Shown here piece after piece: positions 1 to 11,053 of a stretch of 64,000 nt of DNA. The notes under the pieces were generated by a model. It did not search any database and was not told the DNA's origin. It saw only the letters and a program-made list of their open reading frames with translations. This DNA is from Raffaelea ambrosiae (lineage: Eukaryota; Ascomycota; Sordariomycetes; Ophiostomatales; Ophiostomataceae), in assembly GCA_002778195.1 (NCBI GenBank), contig PCDI01000005.1, forward strand, positions 1,657,427-1,721,426. The letters are read 5' to 3'. Within the stretch, counting starts at the first letter, position 1, and the number at the start of each line of letters is the position of its first letter. Both the position numbers and the translations under genes were made by a program.

Positions 1-3000
1 ATCTTTGGTCGGTTCAGCTGGCAAGAGGGAGGGCATGTCTGCCAGCTGCCTGCCATGAAGGGAATTGACGGGCATTTTCTCCGGTGGGCGAGAGCGCGCT
101 GTTAGCTGTTTTGGGAACGATCTTTTTTTTATTTCTTTTTATTTCCTTTTTATCCCTTCACTTTCGTCTTCTTCGCAAACAGTCCTTCACACCCTCCTTC
201 TTGGGTACCTTTCATCGGGGAACGCGTCCATCTTTCCATTTTTGTCTTGGCTGAGTGGGTGTTGGATGCGTGATATTTCTGGTTCCAAAGGGGGGGAGGA
301 GGAAGAGAAGACGAGCAAAGAGGAGCTCGGAGAACTCTAACCAGAACCAGCCTATTGGGATCGGCTGCTTCCTCGATGGGCGGCGAACCGAGCCAGCAGC
401 CATTGGGCACCGAGACGACGAGGGATGGGTGACATTCAGGGTGGAGGCGTCCCGGTCCAGTTTCTTGCCAACACATCACTCATCTCTTTTGGGCTTTTTT
501 ATTTTAATTTTTGATTGAATTTTTGGTCCCTTTCCCCTTCTCCTGCATGTTTGCAGGAGCGTTGGGGACTGCCAGCTGTCAAGAAGGCCATTCTCATGGG
601 CCTCCGTTCTCGTCGTCTCACCGCTTCCACTCAGAGGAGAACCCCCAAAGACGTGCAGTAGCGCTGCTCTAGCCGCCTGTCTGCCAGGTCGTCCCTTGCC
701 GGATTCTGGGTGCGGTTGCACATTGTCACGAACTCTGGTGGCCGGAAAAGTGACGCTGCAGAAGCCGTTCCAGAGAAGCCGTTCCAGAGAAGCCGACAGA
801 AAACGGGAAGACCGCAAAAGGGCCACCCCAAGAAATTAAAAAGAACTCTGCAGTTCGTTCCTTCTTCTGCCGTGTCGTCAGCGGCTGCGGTGGGACCATT
901 TCGTTTCATACCACCGTAGTCCTTCCAGAGCGATTCCAATATACGAAAATAAGAACCGTCATATAATACCTGGTTCTGTGCCGTGTGTGTGTGTGTGTGC
1001 CTTTTTTGTTTTGTTTTGCGAGGTGGTGTTGAACCTGGTGTTGGGACCTGGCAAACCAAAGAAAAAAAAAGTCATTTCTCAAAAAGCAATACTGTCATAT
1101 TTATTATTACGGCTACTGTCTTTTCTTCCTATTCTGGTTCCGCGAACCCCAGCAAGCTTGGGGAAGGCACGTCTCTGGGAAATCACTTCCTCCTCCCGGC
1201 TCACGCGCGCGAAGTGGCTGCGCACGCGCGTGTCTACTTGCTGCTCGTTTGCTCTTTCCCTCTTGGAAGCTTCCCCCGTCTTAGAAGCCCCCCTCCCCTC
1301 CCCTTCTTGGAAACACCCCTTTCTCGGAAAGCGTGACACGAGCCCGTCGAACCTTCCCGCTCGAGGCTGGACGTTCCTTGCTAGCAAGAGAGCAACGCGC
1401 AGTCTACGTCTACGAGCGAGTATTTTACTTGTCCCGAGCAAGGAAGGCGCGATCCTGGACCTGACGTCGCCAAATTTCCAAAATCTTCTTTTTTGTTGCT
1501 TCTGTCTGTGTGATGCTGTGGTGCTCGTTCTGTGTTCTTTTTGCGTAGCTGCTCTTCAGCTCGAGAGGAGGCATCGCAATGTGCGCGTCGGTCGCTCTTT
1601 CCTTCTGAGGCGACTGGCTTTTTTATTTTCAGTCCCCTCGCGCTTCCAGGGCTTTCCTTCCGTATTGTGTCGTCGTCTTGTTGTCTCGCTTTCCTTTCGT
1701 CTCTCCCTTTGTGTCCTCCCCTTTTTTTTTCTCTCTCCCACTCGTTTTCTTCTTCTGTCCTCTTCGTCCCACGACCATTCTACACCCCGTCCTACGGTTT
1801 TGTCTTGTCTCCCCCCTTCGCATTCCAGATTCCAGGGACCGGCACTTGGCCTGAGCGACGATCCGGCCCACATTCCGTGGTTGCTCTTCTCCTTTTTTGT
1901 TTTGCCCTTCCTGCATCTCCCGTTTCCATTTATTTTGGCTCGACATTTGCGTCAAATTTGCGCCCCAATTCCAGCAACATTCGTTTGTTCCCTGCCTTGC
2001 CGCTCGACGTTGTCGCGCCGTTCCGCTATCCCGAGCGCCATTCCAGAACCTGCTCCAGAGGCATATGCGCAGCTCAATGGTGGTCCAGTGCCATTAGCTT
2101 CGCCTCGCGCACTGGGGAGTCTAAAAAAGAACAGCCGAAAGGGCAGAAACGCCAGGCAAGGCCATGTTGGTGGCAGGCGTTGCAACAAACAACCCGATTC
2201 GATCCCAAGCCAACGCCTCCGGCCAATTGCGCTGCGCAACCACATCGAACACGTGCCGGCGGAGGGAGCTACGCGGCGTCGTCGGCGAGCTGGTGGCGAG
2301 CCCGCAAACGGGCAGAAGCAGCAGCAGCGGAGGACCAGAGGCGAAGCCGAGCAGCCCAAGACCCAGACGACTCCGAGCAGCACCCATAGCTTGGGCCACA
2401 ATCGCGCCGACAGCTTCAGCCACTCTTGCTTGCCGTCAGGCCAGCTGCTAGCCCCCTGCCAGCCTCCGCGTCGGGCACTCGTCTGGCCGTGTCTTTGCGA
2501 CGACAGCTGCTCTGCTTGCTTTTTTTTTTTTTTTTTTGCGACGACCCCGACCTCCTAGACAGCCACAGAGCCTGCGAGCAGGCTGCGGCACCCTGCGACA
2601 AAAACAACTGCGACTCCTGGCGGCTCCCGGCCTCCTCCTGGCACCGGCCACGTACGTGTGGACAACGCATAGCTACGCGCTCTACAATTGAAAAGAAAGA
2701 AAGAAAGCCCACGACGAACGCCGCGACAAAAGCCACGACACAAAGCCACGGCCAAATTTCTGCCAGATTGCAGCGCCCAGGTACTTTCGCGCGCTGCTAA
2801 CACCAGCTTTTCAGCTCCCCATTGGCCTGCCAGCCTTTGCCGGCAAGCAGCCCAGCCAACAGCCCAGCAGCCCGACAAGCTCGCCCGGCCACAGCCTATA
2901 GCAAGCTGCCAAACCTCTCCACCCACACCAACAACTTTCCGCTCCCGCACGTTCGCCCTCACCAATTGCAACCCTTGTAAGCTACCCTTTCCTCGGACGA

Positions 3001-3258
3001 GTCTCCCGCCACCTTTTTCCCAGCCTCCCCAATTTTTTCGCTAATGACGCCAGGAATGCGTTCGTATCTCTCTCGCTCGCTCTCTTCGCACCAGACCACG
3101 TCTGGCCAGAGGCTGCCTCTGTAGCCGCACACACACCTTCACACGCTCAAATCTATCAATTGACTGCTCCCAAAACTGCAACCCAGCAAACTCTCTGCTT
3201 CTTCACCTTCCCGGCCCTCTCCAGGTCTACCGCACACTGAGCTGTGCTGACTACGACA
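1..3258. other. Gene-free leader/intergenic stretch upstream of the polyQ coiled-coil gene
   Basis: I find no convincing coding region here. The plus strand is strongly pyrimidine-rich from about 1200 to 3250, as expected of a long fungal promoter and 5' leader. Open frames exist in several phases (one spans 978-2558) but their composition is Ser/Arg/Leu low complexity and they match no family I know. Potential splice donors occur near 2975 (TTGTAAGC) and at 3261 (GTAAGT), so part of the stretch may be a spliced 5' untranslated region of the next gene. A direct repeat lies at 761-795 and a T tract at about 2520-2537. Confidence 0.6.
761..795. repeat. 14-bp tandem repeat, 2.5 copies
   Basis: The unit GAAGCCGTTCCAGA occurs at 761-774 and 775-788 and is followed by a partial third copy ending at 795. 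It is a simple local duplication in non-coding DNA. Confidence 0.85.
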
Positions 3259-3283
3259 ATGTAAGTGCCTACCACCCACCCCC

Positions 3284-3850
3284 TTGCGTCGTCGCAACTC
3301 ACCTCCGTACCTGTCTCCCCTTCCTCGCTTCCTCTGCCCGGGCCCTCGTCCTATTTTCGGCGTCGTTCCTCCCTCTCTTCCTGGCCGGCCTTGCACCCCA
3401 GGCTTTGCACCCACACACACATACACTGGCCTGCCTCTTTGCCCGGATAAAGGTTGTGCAGCAAAGCCCAGCCAGTCGCCTCCTCGTCCCGCCGAGACGA
3501 GAACAAAGAAAAAGACACGAAAGGGCGAACCAAAAAAAGAAAAGAAAAAAACCCTCCCGACCCCCTTCGACGACCTCCACGAGCCAAATAGCCGCATCCC
3601 CCCAAATCCTAACCCCCATTGCAGATCGTCCCAAAGTCTGGCGCAGATTTTTCTCCCCCCGGAGTCACAAGCACTCCTCATCCCGTCATCGCAGTCCTTA
3701 CTGCGACCCTTCGCCAACTTGTCCGCTCGTTCACCAGCACTGTCTGGTGGCGAGCCCCAACGACAGGACACATTGAACGACAACACTCCTGTCTCTTCTC
3801 ACGACCGTTACGACCGTTACGAACAACCCCCCCCAACCTCCCCCACGCTG

Positions 3851-3885
<35 letters not shown>

Positions 3886-5981
3886 TCACCGACAACAACA
3901 AGAACGGCCTCCGTCACGCCCACGCCTCACCCCCCTCGAGCTCTCTGATATAGACGCACGATCGACGACCTCGTCCCTCCACGTCCTGCGGCGCACCCCT
4001 CGCTTCATCGCAAGCCCCTCCCCGTCCGAACCGCGAGCGGCACCTGCGACGCCGGCATCCGAGCCCAAGTCCGCTAGGTCCACTCCATCGAGACGAGTCC
4101 ACCTAGCTGCCGTCTCGACTGGCATCAGCCCGCGCATTGTCACCTTTGCCACAGCCGGGCCAACCGGGCCAGCGAATCAGTCCACCGCGTCGCCGACCCA
4201 GTCTCGGTCCCGTCGACACCGGCCTTCGCGAGCTCTCGACGACGATCTCGAAGAGGAGCAGAGGGAAGACGACGACGAAGGAGACGACAGGGACTCGTCC
4301 ATTGTTCCACAATACTCCCGCCCAGCGTCCGCGTCTGAGATACCCGCCAGCCGCTGGGAACGATCAGCAGCCCACCCGGCCGTCCGCATCTCGAAACGGA
4401 CGCACAACGCCATCCTCTTTGCCGTCGAGGCTCTGACCCACCCCTATAACCTCTCGCCTGACTACGAGGAGGAAAACGCGGCCATGGCGGACCTTCTCGT
4501 GGAAGGAGGCGGGGGGTCTCCGGCTTCCAACGGCAACGGCATCCCTTTATCACGCCCTCAGATTCCCTCGCCGGCTCAGACAGGCTCGCCCTCCCGGGGC
4601 AACATTCGTGGTCCTAGGATGATCATGCAAGAGCGCCAGGAGCGAGAGGCTCGTCGTGCCGAGCGAGAACGTCAAGAGAGAGCACAGGCCGAGCAAGAAG
4701 CCCGTATTCTCGCCGAGGAACGGCGACAGGCCCTCGAGCAAGAAAGCGCTGCTGCTGCTGCTGCTGCTGGCGCTGCCCCTGCTGGCACCGCTGCCGGATT
4801 AGTACCTGCTGTTACAGGGCCGGCTTCCACCCCAACGACTCTCCCCCCCCAGCAGATGGACCCAACCACCCAGCGACGACAGCAAAGAGCTGAGCAACGC
4901 GCTGCCTCCGGTCCATCGGGCCAAGCTATGACCATGGGCATGCAGGCACAGCCAGCAACAACGCAACCACCAATAATACAACAACAACACCAACACCAAC
5001 ACCAACCCCAAACATCACAAAGAGTTCGACTCCCACAAACATCCCAGCCCCAACCACCCCTCACTTCTGCACAATTACCACCTACCGGGATACCCACACA
5101 AATAGGCGGCGGGCTTCCGCCGACCACCGGAATCCCCCCAGGTGCCGGCATTGCTGCCGATGGTCTTGGTGGCGGCGCTACAGCTCGGGTTGGGGCACAA
5201 ATGCCACCACCATCCGGAGCTGCCGACGCAACTGGCCTTGGAGGCGGAGGTGGAACTGGGGCAGGTGCAGGAGGGGCAAGTCGGCCTCGAAATTCGTTCC
5301 CCCATGCTTTCGAGAGGTGGGAGGCTCTTTCTGCTCACTGGGAAGGCCTGACAAGCTTTTGGATTCGGCAGTTGCAGCAGCGGTCGGAAGAGATCGACCA
5401 AGACCCTCTATCGCGGCAGCTTGCTCGCCAGGTGACTGACCTGTCGGCCGCTGGTGCTAATCTGTTCCACGCCGTGGTCGAGCTGCAGCGACTTCGTGCC
5501 AGCTCGGAGCGCAAATTCCAGCGGTGGTTTTTTGAAATGCGAGGCGACATGGAGCGCAACACGGAAGTCCATGCCATGCTGAAAGGGGCGCTCCAAGAAG
5601 AGCGCCGTGGTCGTGCCGAAGCGATCCGCGAAGCAGTCGACAATGAACGGTCCAACTCCAAGACACAGAAGCAGCTGATCGAAATGCGCAAGGAGCTCGC
5701 CATATCCAAAGACGAAGCCCGTCGTGCCTGGGAGGAACTCGGGCGCCGCGAGCAGGAAGAGCGAGATCGTGTAGTCGCTCTCCAGGAAGGCAAACCGACC
5801 ATTGTCGGTGGCGTGCAAGTCGTTCCCATGGTGCAGGGCTTCCCCGGCCGGCATCGGTCAGGCAGCACTGCCAGCCACGAACAGCAGCAGCCACAAACAC
5901 CACAGCAACAAATTCAACAACCGCTGCAGCCTCAATACCAACAACAGCTACCACCAGAGCAGCAGCAGCAACAACAGCAGC

Positions 5982-6012
<31 letters not shown>

Positions 6013-6014
6013 GC

Positions 6015-6045
<31 letters not shown>

Positions 6046-6587
6046 GCAACAACAACAACAACAGCAAATGCAGCAGCAAGTTCAGCAGCAAACGCAGCAC
6101 CATTCGGCACTGGAACAGCTACCTTCTCAAGCCCATACCTACCAGCAAACCGAGCAGGCCCGGCAGTCTCCTTACAGCCAACCGGCAGTCACCAATGGCG
6201 GGTCAGGCAGTGCCGAATACTACCACCAGGCAGCTGACCGCCACGAGGGCGAAGGTGCTGTAGCCGCAGGGTCTGAAGCTCTGTATACCCAAGGTAAGTT
6301 TAATATCGACGAGACTCAAAGCGGGTGACCAAGATGCTGACAATGCTTATGCAGAAGCCGGAGGACAGTACGGCGCACCCCCTTCAGAGGGCCAGGCGGC
6401 ATCGTACCCGCCGTCGAGCTCACAACACTATTATGCGGCGCCACCAGTGGACTATTCCGGCCAAGACTATGCCGCTCCTGGGTGGGAGACGGTTCCTCGA
6501 CACCACCATCCGACACGGTTGAGCGATGTGATCGAAGAAGATGACGAGCGCAGCCGCACCTCTGCCAGCCAAGTCAGCCGTGGCTAG
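3284..6587 (+). CDS. Large glutamine-rich coiled-coil protein of unknown function (start unresolved)
   Basis: The frame is open from before 3284 to 6293. An intron follows at 6294-6354 (GTAAGT donor, GCTGAC branch, GCAG acceptor), and the last exon, 6355-6587, ends in TAG. The product exceeds 1000 residues. In order it shows a Ser/Pro/Arg-rich N-terminus with DRYDRY and a Gln run, an acidic patch (DDDLEEEQREDDDEG), a short segment that looks conserved (ISKRTHNAILFAVEAL), an ERQER-type charged helix, and a folded-looking block near 5299-5378 (FPHAFERWEALSAHWEGL). A coiled coil spans about 5500-5800, then come 36 consecutive glutamines at 5960-6067. The C-terminus is Tyr/Pro/Gly-rich and ends RTSASQVSRG. 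No catalytic motif is visible. The start is unclear: the frame has no early ATG, and the best ATG (3259-3261) overlaps a GTAAGT splice donor. A 5' intron ending near 3624 (TTGCAG) is likely, so the real first codon may lie in an upstream exon. Family membership is inferred only from general resemblance to unnamed fungal coiled-coil proteins. Confidence 0.8.
5960..6067 (+). repeat. Polyglutamine tract, 36 consecutive CAG/CAA codons
   Basis: Thirty-six glutamine codons lie between a GAG (Glu) and an ATG (Met) codon of the coiled-coil gene. CAG and CAA are mixed, mostly CAA in the middle. Further glutamine-rich sequence flanks it on both sides. Confidence 0.95.
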
Positions 6588-6612
6588 TCAAGGCAGCAAC
6601 ATGGCTGTGCCC

Positions 6613-6661
6613 GTATGGTTGTGTCGACATGACTATGTCGACAAGAGTCTTGTCGCCATAC
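6613..6661. repeat. Nested inverted repeats, possible hairpin or cruciform in the 3' region
   Basis: TGTCGACAT (6622-6630) pairs perfectly with ATGTCGACA (6635-6643) across a 4-nt loop. CGACAAGA (6639-6646) pairs with TCTTGTCG (6648-6655). An outer stem GTATGG (6613-6618) pairs with CCATAC (6656-6661). The two inner hairpins overlap, so they are alternatives. The cluster starts 26 nt after the stop codon of the coiled-coil gene. Confidence 0.7.
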
Positions 6662-8157
6662 AACCTTACTCATCAACACTCGACCGAACACAAAAATATA
6701 CCCCGATCTAATAGTTAATCATCCCGTACGCACGGGTCCTTTCCGTTTTGTCGACCATGGTCAGAATTGGTTGCACTGGTATATTTTGAGCATCCCAGCA
6801 TAATATTGCATAACAGCGTTTGGTGGTCAGCAGGCATGGATGGATGGTATGCCGCGTTTTGTTGTCAATGGAGCTAGTTGGCTGCGAGATGAATAGGAGA
6901 AATGTGGTGTTTTTCCGGCTTTCGGCTTTCGACTTTCAACTTTCGACCTTTGTCCTTCGTCTTCTTATCAATCTCAGCCTGCATTTGGGGTCTTGCTCTG
7001 CAGCCTTGTCCCCTTCTTCTCCCATTTTCAGTCTCGATCTAGGGTAATGGGTAAGAGGCGTATTCAGATGGGCGTGACTTTTTCGTGGGCGGAGAGGATA
7101 ATGACCAAAAAGAAACGGGAACATACTTTGGGAGTTCTGTTTTGTTGCTTTGTTGCGTTGTCGTTTTGCTGCTTTGTCGTTCCCCTTCCCCGTCGTCTCT
7201 ACCTGTTGCATGTTACATTCATCCGACCCCTTATTTGTTCTTTCTTGTATCTCTCTCACCACTTTTCTTCTATTTTCTGTCATTTTATCATCTTTTTGCC
7301 GTCCTTGTTTTGTTTTGGAGGCAGTGCATATTGCGAGGAAAAACAAAGCGTCTGCAACATTACCTGGTTTACATAGTCTCATTTTTTTGCCGAGCACAGC
7401 GGCCGTTAATGATATAAACTGGAAGCATTTGAGGAAATGGAATAGCAGCAAAGAGAGGAGATGCCACGGTGATACAGTATGACTTGGGACGGATGGAGAG
7501 GAACTGGAGAGGGAAGGGTTCTCGGTGGTGTATATGTATGTGTGTATGCTGCGTTCGAGTGCAGGCAGCGAAACACATTCCGGGCAGTGGCGTGCGTCGG
7601 CGGTGTTGGGGACGTTCAGTGCCCGCTGCCCCCCTATAGCCCAAACTAGCTTAGCAGGCCTTTGGCCGGGTTCTTTTTGGACGGGCAAGAGGCGACTTCT
7701 GACGTGTGATTGGACGCAGGCCGAGGAGCCGGACTGGCCACTGGCTTGTGTGAGAGTGGAAGTGTTTCGGTCTGGCATGCATGTCTGTGTTCCTTCTCCC
7801 AGTCATGAGGCCGCAAGGGCCTTTTTTGCGCACGCGTGTGTGCGTTTTGTCTTGCCTCGAAGAAATGTGAAATAGAAAGGAGAAAGAGAGAGGGAAGAAA
7901 AGGGTGGGGTGGGTTCAAAGGAAGAGGATGGGCCCAAGGATGAGGGAGGGGAAGCAAGGCGGGAAGGGCGGTTGACAGACGCGAGAGGATGGCCAGAACG
8001 TGTGATGGGAAGAGAGGTACACAGAAGACGAGGCAGAAGGAGTGTGTGTGTGCGAGGGCGTGTGTGAGGGTGAAGAAATCAAGGTGTGGTGGTCAAAGAA
8101 ATGGTGTTCATGCGTGACAGGACGCGACTGGGTGGGAAATAATAGAAATAAGAGTCA

Positions 8158-8190
8158 AAAAGGCACAAAAGGCACAAAAAGCACAAAAAC
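8158..8190. repeat. Short GGCACAAAA-type tandem repeat
   Basis: Three imperfect copies of an approximately 10-bp (A)GGCACAAAA unit lie in non-coding DNA upstream of the HAD phosphatase gene. Confidence 0.7.
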
Positions 8191-8735
8191 TAGAACGAGG
8201 AACAGGAAACGGCATGCCCGAAATAAATTGTTAACGGATGTGTATTATTATTCGTGAATAAGAATCTACTTATTACAGTGTGTAGCTGGATGAACAGAGG
8301 CCGTTTTGATACTGTCTGGGCAAGAAGGGGCGCCTCTGCACGAGTAATAACTAGTTAGTGCCGGAGGGGGAGCCCACCCGGAAGCCTGGACATAGTTAAC
8401 TCGTAGTTGCGAGCAGGTATTAGTTATTCCTTACGCTTGCAGTCGAACTCTGCCAATGCCGATAAGTGGGGAGCTCTCCGACCGTCGGTGCTGTGGCTGG
8501 CCTGGGCGATTGTGATTGGGAAAGAGCCACTCATCGCACCGCACACGCAAAGGGCGAGCCGCTCCTTCTCTTTCTGTGAGTGTTTATTCAATGCGTGAGC
8601 CATATTATCAAGCACTCCGAGCCTGAGGGATTGTGTCTGCACGAGACGTGCAATTGGCTCTTGTAATTCATACCTCGTATCCACCTTCCATTTTCTGTTC
8701 TCCTCTTTTCTCTCTCTCTCTCTCTCGCTCTCATC

Positions 8736-10490
8736 ATGAACGCGGCCGGCTGGGGGCGGGCGTTGCGGCGACTGCAGCCGGCGTCGTCGTCGTCGTCCAT
8801 GCCGTCCATATCGTCCATGTCGTCCTCCATGGCAGCCAAGGCCGCTGCCGTGCGAGGCTGCTCTGGCCAGGCGGCGGCGGTGGCGACCCGTCGAGCCTCT
8901 TCTTCTTCTTCTTCTTCCATGCTGTCGTGCCGGAGACGAGCCGGGACTACGACGTTCCTGCCGCCCAGACGGATCTCCGCCTGCAGCAGCAGCAGCAGCA
9001 GCAGCGCCTTCTCACCAAGGAGACATTCCTCCTCTTCTTCTTCTCCTCCTATCGGTGGTCCGCCCCCGTTTGCCTTCGCCTTTGACATTGACGGCGTCCT
9101 CCTCCACGTCAACGAGCCCATCCCCGGCGCCGCCGAGGCTCTCCGCTTCCTCCACGCCCAGGGCATCCCCTTCATCCTGCTGACCAACGGCGGCGGCCGC
9201 TACGAGGCCGACCGCGTCGCCGATCTGCAGCGCCGCCTCGGGCTGGACTGCGACGCCGACGGCCACGGCGGCGCCCGTCTGCCCGTGCTGTCGACGGCCA
9301 ACTTTGTGCAGTCGCACACGCCGTTTCAGGAGCTGATTGACGATGTCGAGAGTCTGGACCCGGCACCGGCCGGGACGGGGGAGTCTCCGCCGACGCCCCC
9401 CGGAGACGCGCCGTCCCCGGAATCCACACCCGGGACGCCACCCCGAGACGCGCCGTCTCCGGAATCCGCTGCGACGGGGGCGCATGGGGCGCATGGGGCG
9501 AACGGCCTCCGCGACCAGACCATCCTCGTCACCGGCTCCGACGCCGCCCGCGCCCGCACCATTGCCCAGCGCTACGGCTTCCAGAGCGTCGTCACCCCGG
9601 CCGACCTGCTGGTGGCCTACCCCAGCCTGTGGCCGTTCGACCCGCTGCTCGCGTCCGTCTACGGGGCCTCCGCCCAGCCCCTGCCCAAGCCGCTCCTCCT
9701 CGAGGGCGGCAAGCGGCCCATCCTCGCCGGCGGCAACGCCGACCCGGCCCTCGACCCGGACCGCTACCTGCGCATTGCCGCCGCGTTCGTCTTCAACGAC
9801 CCCCGCGACTGGGCCCTGGACATCCAGCTGCTGACGGACCTGCTGCAGGCGCGCCGCGGGTTTCTCGGCACGTTTGATCCCGAGTCGTTGACGGCCACGG
9901 GCGCGTCCCAGGGCACGCGGCTGTTCTTTTCCAACGGGGACCTCCTCTGGGCGACGACGTACCACCTGCCGCGGTTCGGGCAGGGCGCCTTTGCGGCCGC
10001 GCTCGCCGGCGTGTGGGCGCAGCTGGCCCACGGACAGCCGCTGGTGGACCACGCGGGGGTGCGCAGCAGCACTGGCGCCACCACCAGCCGGGCCACGCTC
10101 TTGGGCAAGCCCAACCCGGCGACGTACCGGTTTGCCGAGCGGGTGCTGCTGCGGTACCGCGACACGGTCTTGAACGGGGACCACCCCTCGCCGCAGCAGA
10201 CGGCCAAGCACACCCAGGGCAAGGGCGGCAGCCGCCGCCACGTGCCGCCGCTGCAGACCGTCTACATGGTGGGCGACAACCCGGCGAGCGACATTGCGGG
10301 CGCGAACCAGTTCCACAGCGCGCACGGCACGGACTGGTGCTCTGTGCTGGTGGAGACGGGGGTGTACAATGCGGCGCGCGACGGCGCGGACGCGTCCAAG
10401 CTCCGGCACCGGCCGCGGGTGATTGTCAGCGACGTGGCGGCCGCGGTCAAGTGGGCGCTGCAGCGGGAAGGATGGGCCGCTGATTTTTAG
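8736..10490 (+). CDS. HAD-superfamily hydrolase, CECR5/HDHD5 type (probably mitochondrial)
   Basis: This is a single-exon gene of 584 residues. The HAD motifs are all present. Motif I is FDIDGVLLHVNEP, with the nucleophile and acid/base aspartates at residues 117 and 119. Motif II is LLTNGGG. A motif III lysine sits in LLGKPNPATY. Motif IV is VYMVGDNPASDIAGA, with its aspartate at about residue 514. The order and the NEP/TNGGG signatures fit the subfamily IIA branch that contains human HDHD5/CECR5 and yeast Ykr070w, whose members are phosphatase-like and often mitochondrial. The natural substrate is unknown. The first 110 residues are rich in Ser, Arg and Ala with Ser runs, consistent with a mitochondrial presequence. 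An unusual Pro/Ser/Gly-rich insertion (about 9361-9500) separates the core from the conserved ILVTGSDAARART segment. The start is the first ATG after a CT-rich leader, and several further in-frame ATGs lie in the Ser-rich part. Confidence 0.93.
   Translation: MNAAGWGRALRRLQPASSSSSMPSISSMSSSMAAKAAAVRGCSGQAAAVATRRASSSSSSSMLSCRRRAGTTTFLPPRRISACSSSSSSSAFSPRRHSSSSSSPPIGGPPPFAFAFDIDGVLLHVNEPIPGAAEALRFLHAQGIPFILLTNGGGRYEADRVADLQRRLGLDCDADGHGGARLPVLSTANFVQSHTPFQELIDDVESLDPAPAGTGESPPTPPGDAPSPESTPGTPPRDAPSPESAATGAHGAHGANGLRDQTILVTGSDAARARTIAQRYGFQSVVTPADLLVAYPSLWPFDPLLASVYGASAQPLPKPLLLEGGKRPILAGGNADPALDPDRYLRIAAAFVFNDPRDWALDIQLLTDLLQARRGFLGTFDPESLTATGASQGTRLFFSNGDLLWATTYHLPRFGQGAFAAALAGVWAQLAHGQPLVDHAGVRSSTGATTSRATLLGKPNPATYRFAERVLLRYRDTVLNGDHPSPQQTAKHTQGKGGSRRHVPPLQTVYMVGDNPASDIAGANQFHSAHGTDWCSVLVETGVYNAARDGADASKLRHRPRVIVSDVAAAVKWALQREGWAADF
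9405..9467 (+). repeat. In-frame 42-bp near-duplication within the HAD phosphatase gene
   Basis: A 21-bp segment encoding DAPSPES recurs with a 42-bp offset (9405-9425 and 9447-9467) and one C/T difference. It gives the repeated peptide DAPSPES within the disordered insertion. A shorter GCGCATGGG repeat follows near 9480. Confidence 0.8.
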
Positions 10491-11053
10491 GGGAGACAGC
10501 AGGGAAGAGGGGCAAAAGTGTATGAACAAGGCAACGTTCAAATAGAAAAGGCGAATCTTTTACTTTGCTCCCCTTTCACGACTGGATAGGATCGTCGTAT
10601 ATAGAGTAGAGCATAGCAATTCCCCCAAGGACTGAAAACAAGAACCACAAAACAGTCAAGAAAAAACAAAGCACAGCGAACTCCATTGTCTTCGTTTCAT
10701 CGTTTTCAATGTTTTCATTTGCTTGAGAGTTTTCTATCCAGACGCCGCGCAGTTTGTGCCCCCTCCATTTTCGTACCTGCCTCTCTTTTTGGGTATGAAT
10801 GTGTTTGGGTATGATGTTCCTACAGTTTAACCTGGTATCTGTGTGTCTTTCGGTCCAGTGTCCGTTTCCTTTGACCTGGTTGTTTTATTATTTGCTCGTT
10901 CGTCCGTTGTTCGTCCGTTGTTCCGATGTTCGTTCGTTGTTCGTTGTTCGTTCGTTGTTTGCTCGTCCTTAGCCCATCCTGGATCCCTGCTCCTGTTCCT
11001 TCGATCCCCGTCCCTTTTCCAGATCAACCTTCCGTGGACGCCCCGTGCGTATC
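10491..11053. other. Convergent intergenic region
   Basis: This stretch lies between the 3' ends of the HAD phosphatase gene (+) and the RanBP2-finger gene (-). Apart from a tandem TTGTTCGTTCG-like repeat (10893-10971) I see only T- and A-rich 3'-end sequence. Confidence 0.6.
10893..10971. repeat. Degenerate TTCGTCCGTTGTTCG tandem repeat
   Basis: CGTTCGTCCGTTGTT and TTCGTTCGTTG units recur about six times in 80 bp, in the region between two convergent genes. Confidence 0.75.

Larger units (their letters stand above)
6588..8735. other. Intergenic, about 2.1 kb, no gene seen
   Basis: This contains the 3' region of the coiled-coil gene and the promoter of the HAD phosphatase gene. A long minus-strand frame (6936-7778) is low-complexity and has no family signature. 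Just after the first gene lies a compact inverted-repeat cluster (6613-6661). A short AGGCACAAA repeat lies at about 8158-8190, and a CT-rich run (about 8708-8731) ends immediately before the HAD start codon. Confidence 0.6.

Noticed and set aside
978..2558. 526-residue plus-strand frame in the leader region
   Set aside because: No recognisable domain, low-complexity Ser/Leu/Arg composition and no credible splice or start context. Treated as a chance frame in pyrimidine-rich DNA.
6936..7778. 280-residue minus-strand frame
   Set aside because: Low-complexity with no conserved segment. It overlaps the 3' region and promoter sequence of flanking plus-strand genes.
9012..10541. 509-residue open frame antisense to the HAD phosphatase
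   Set aside because: Shadow frame. The plus-strand protein carries all four HAD motifs.
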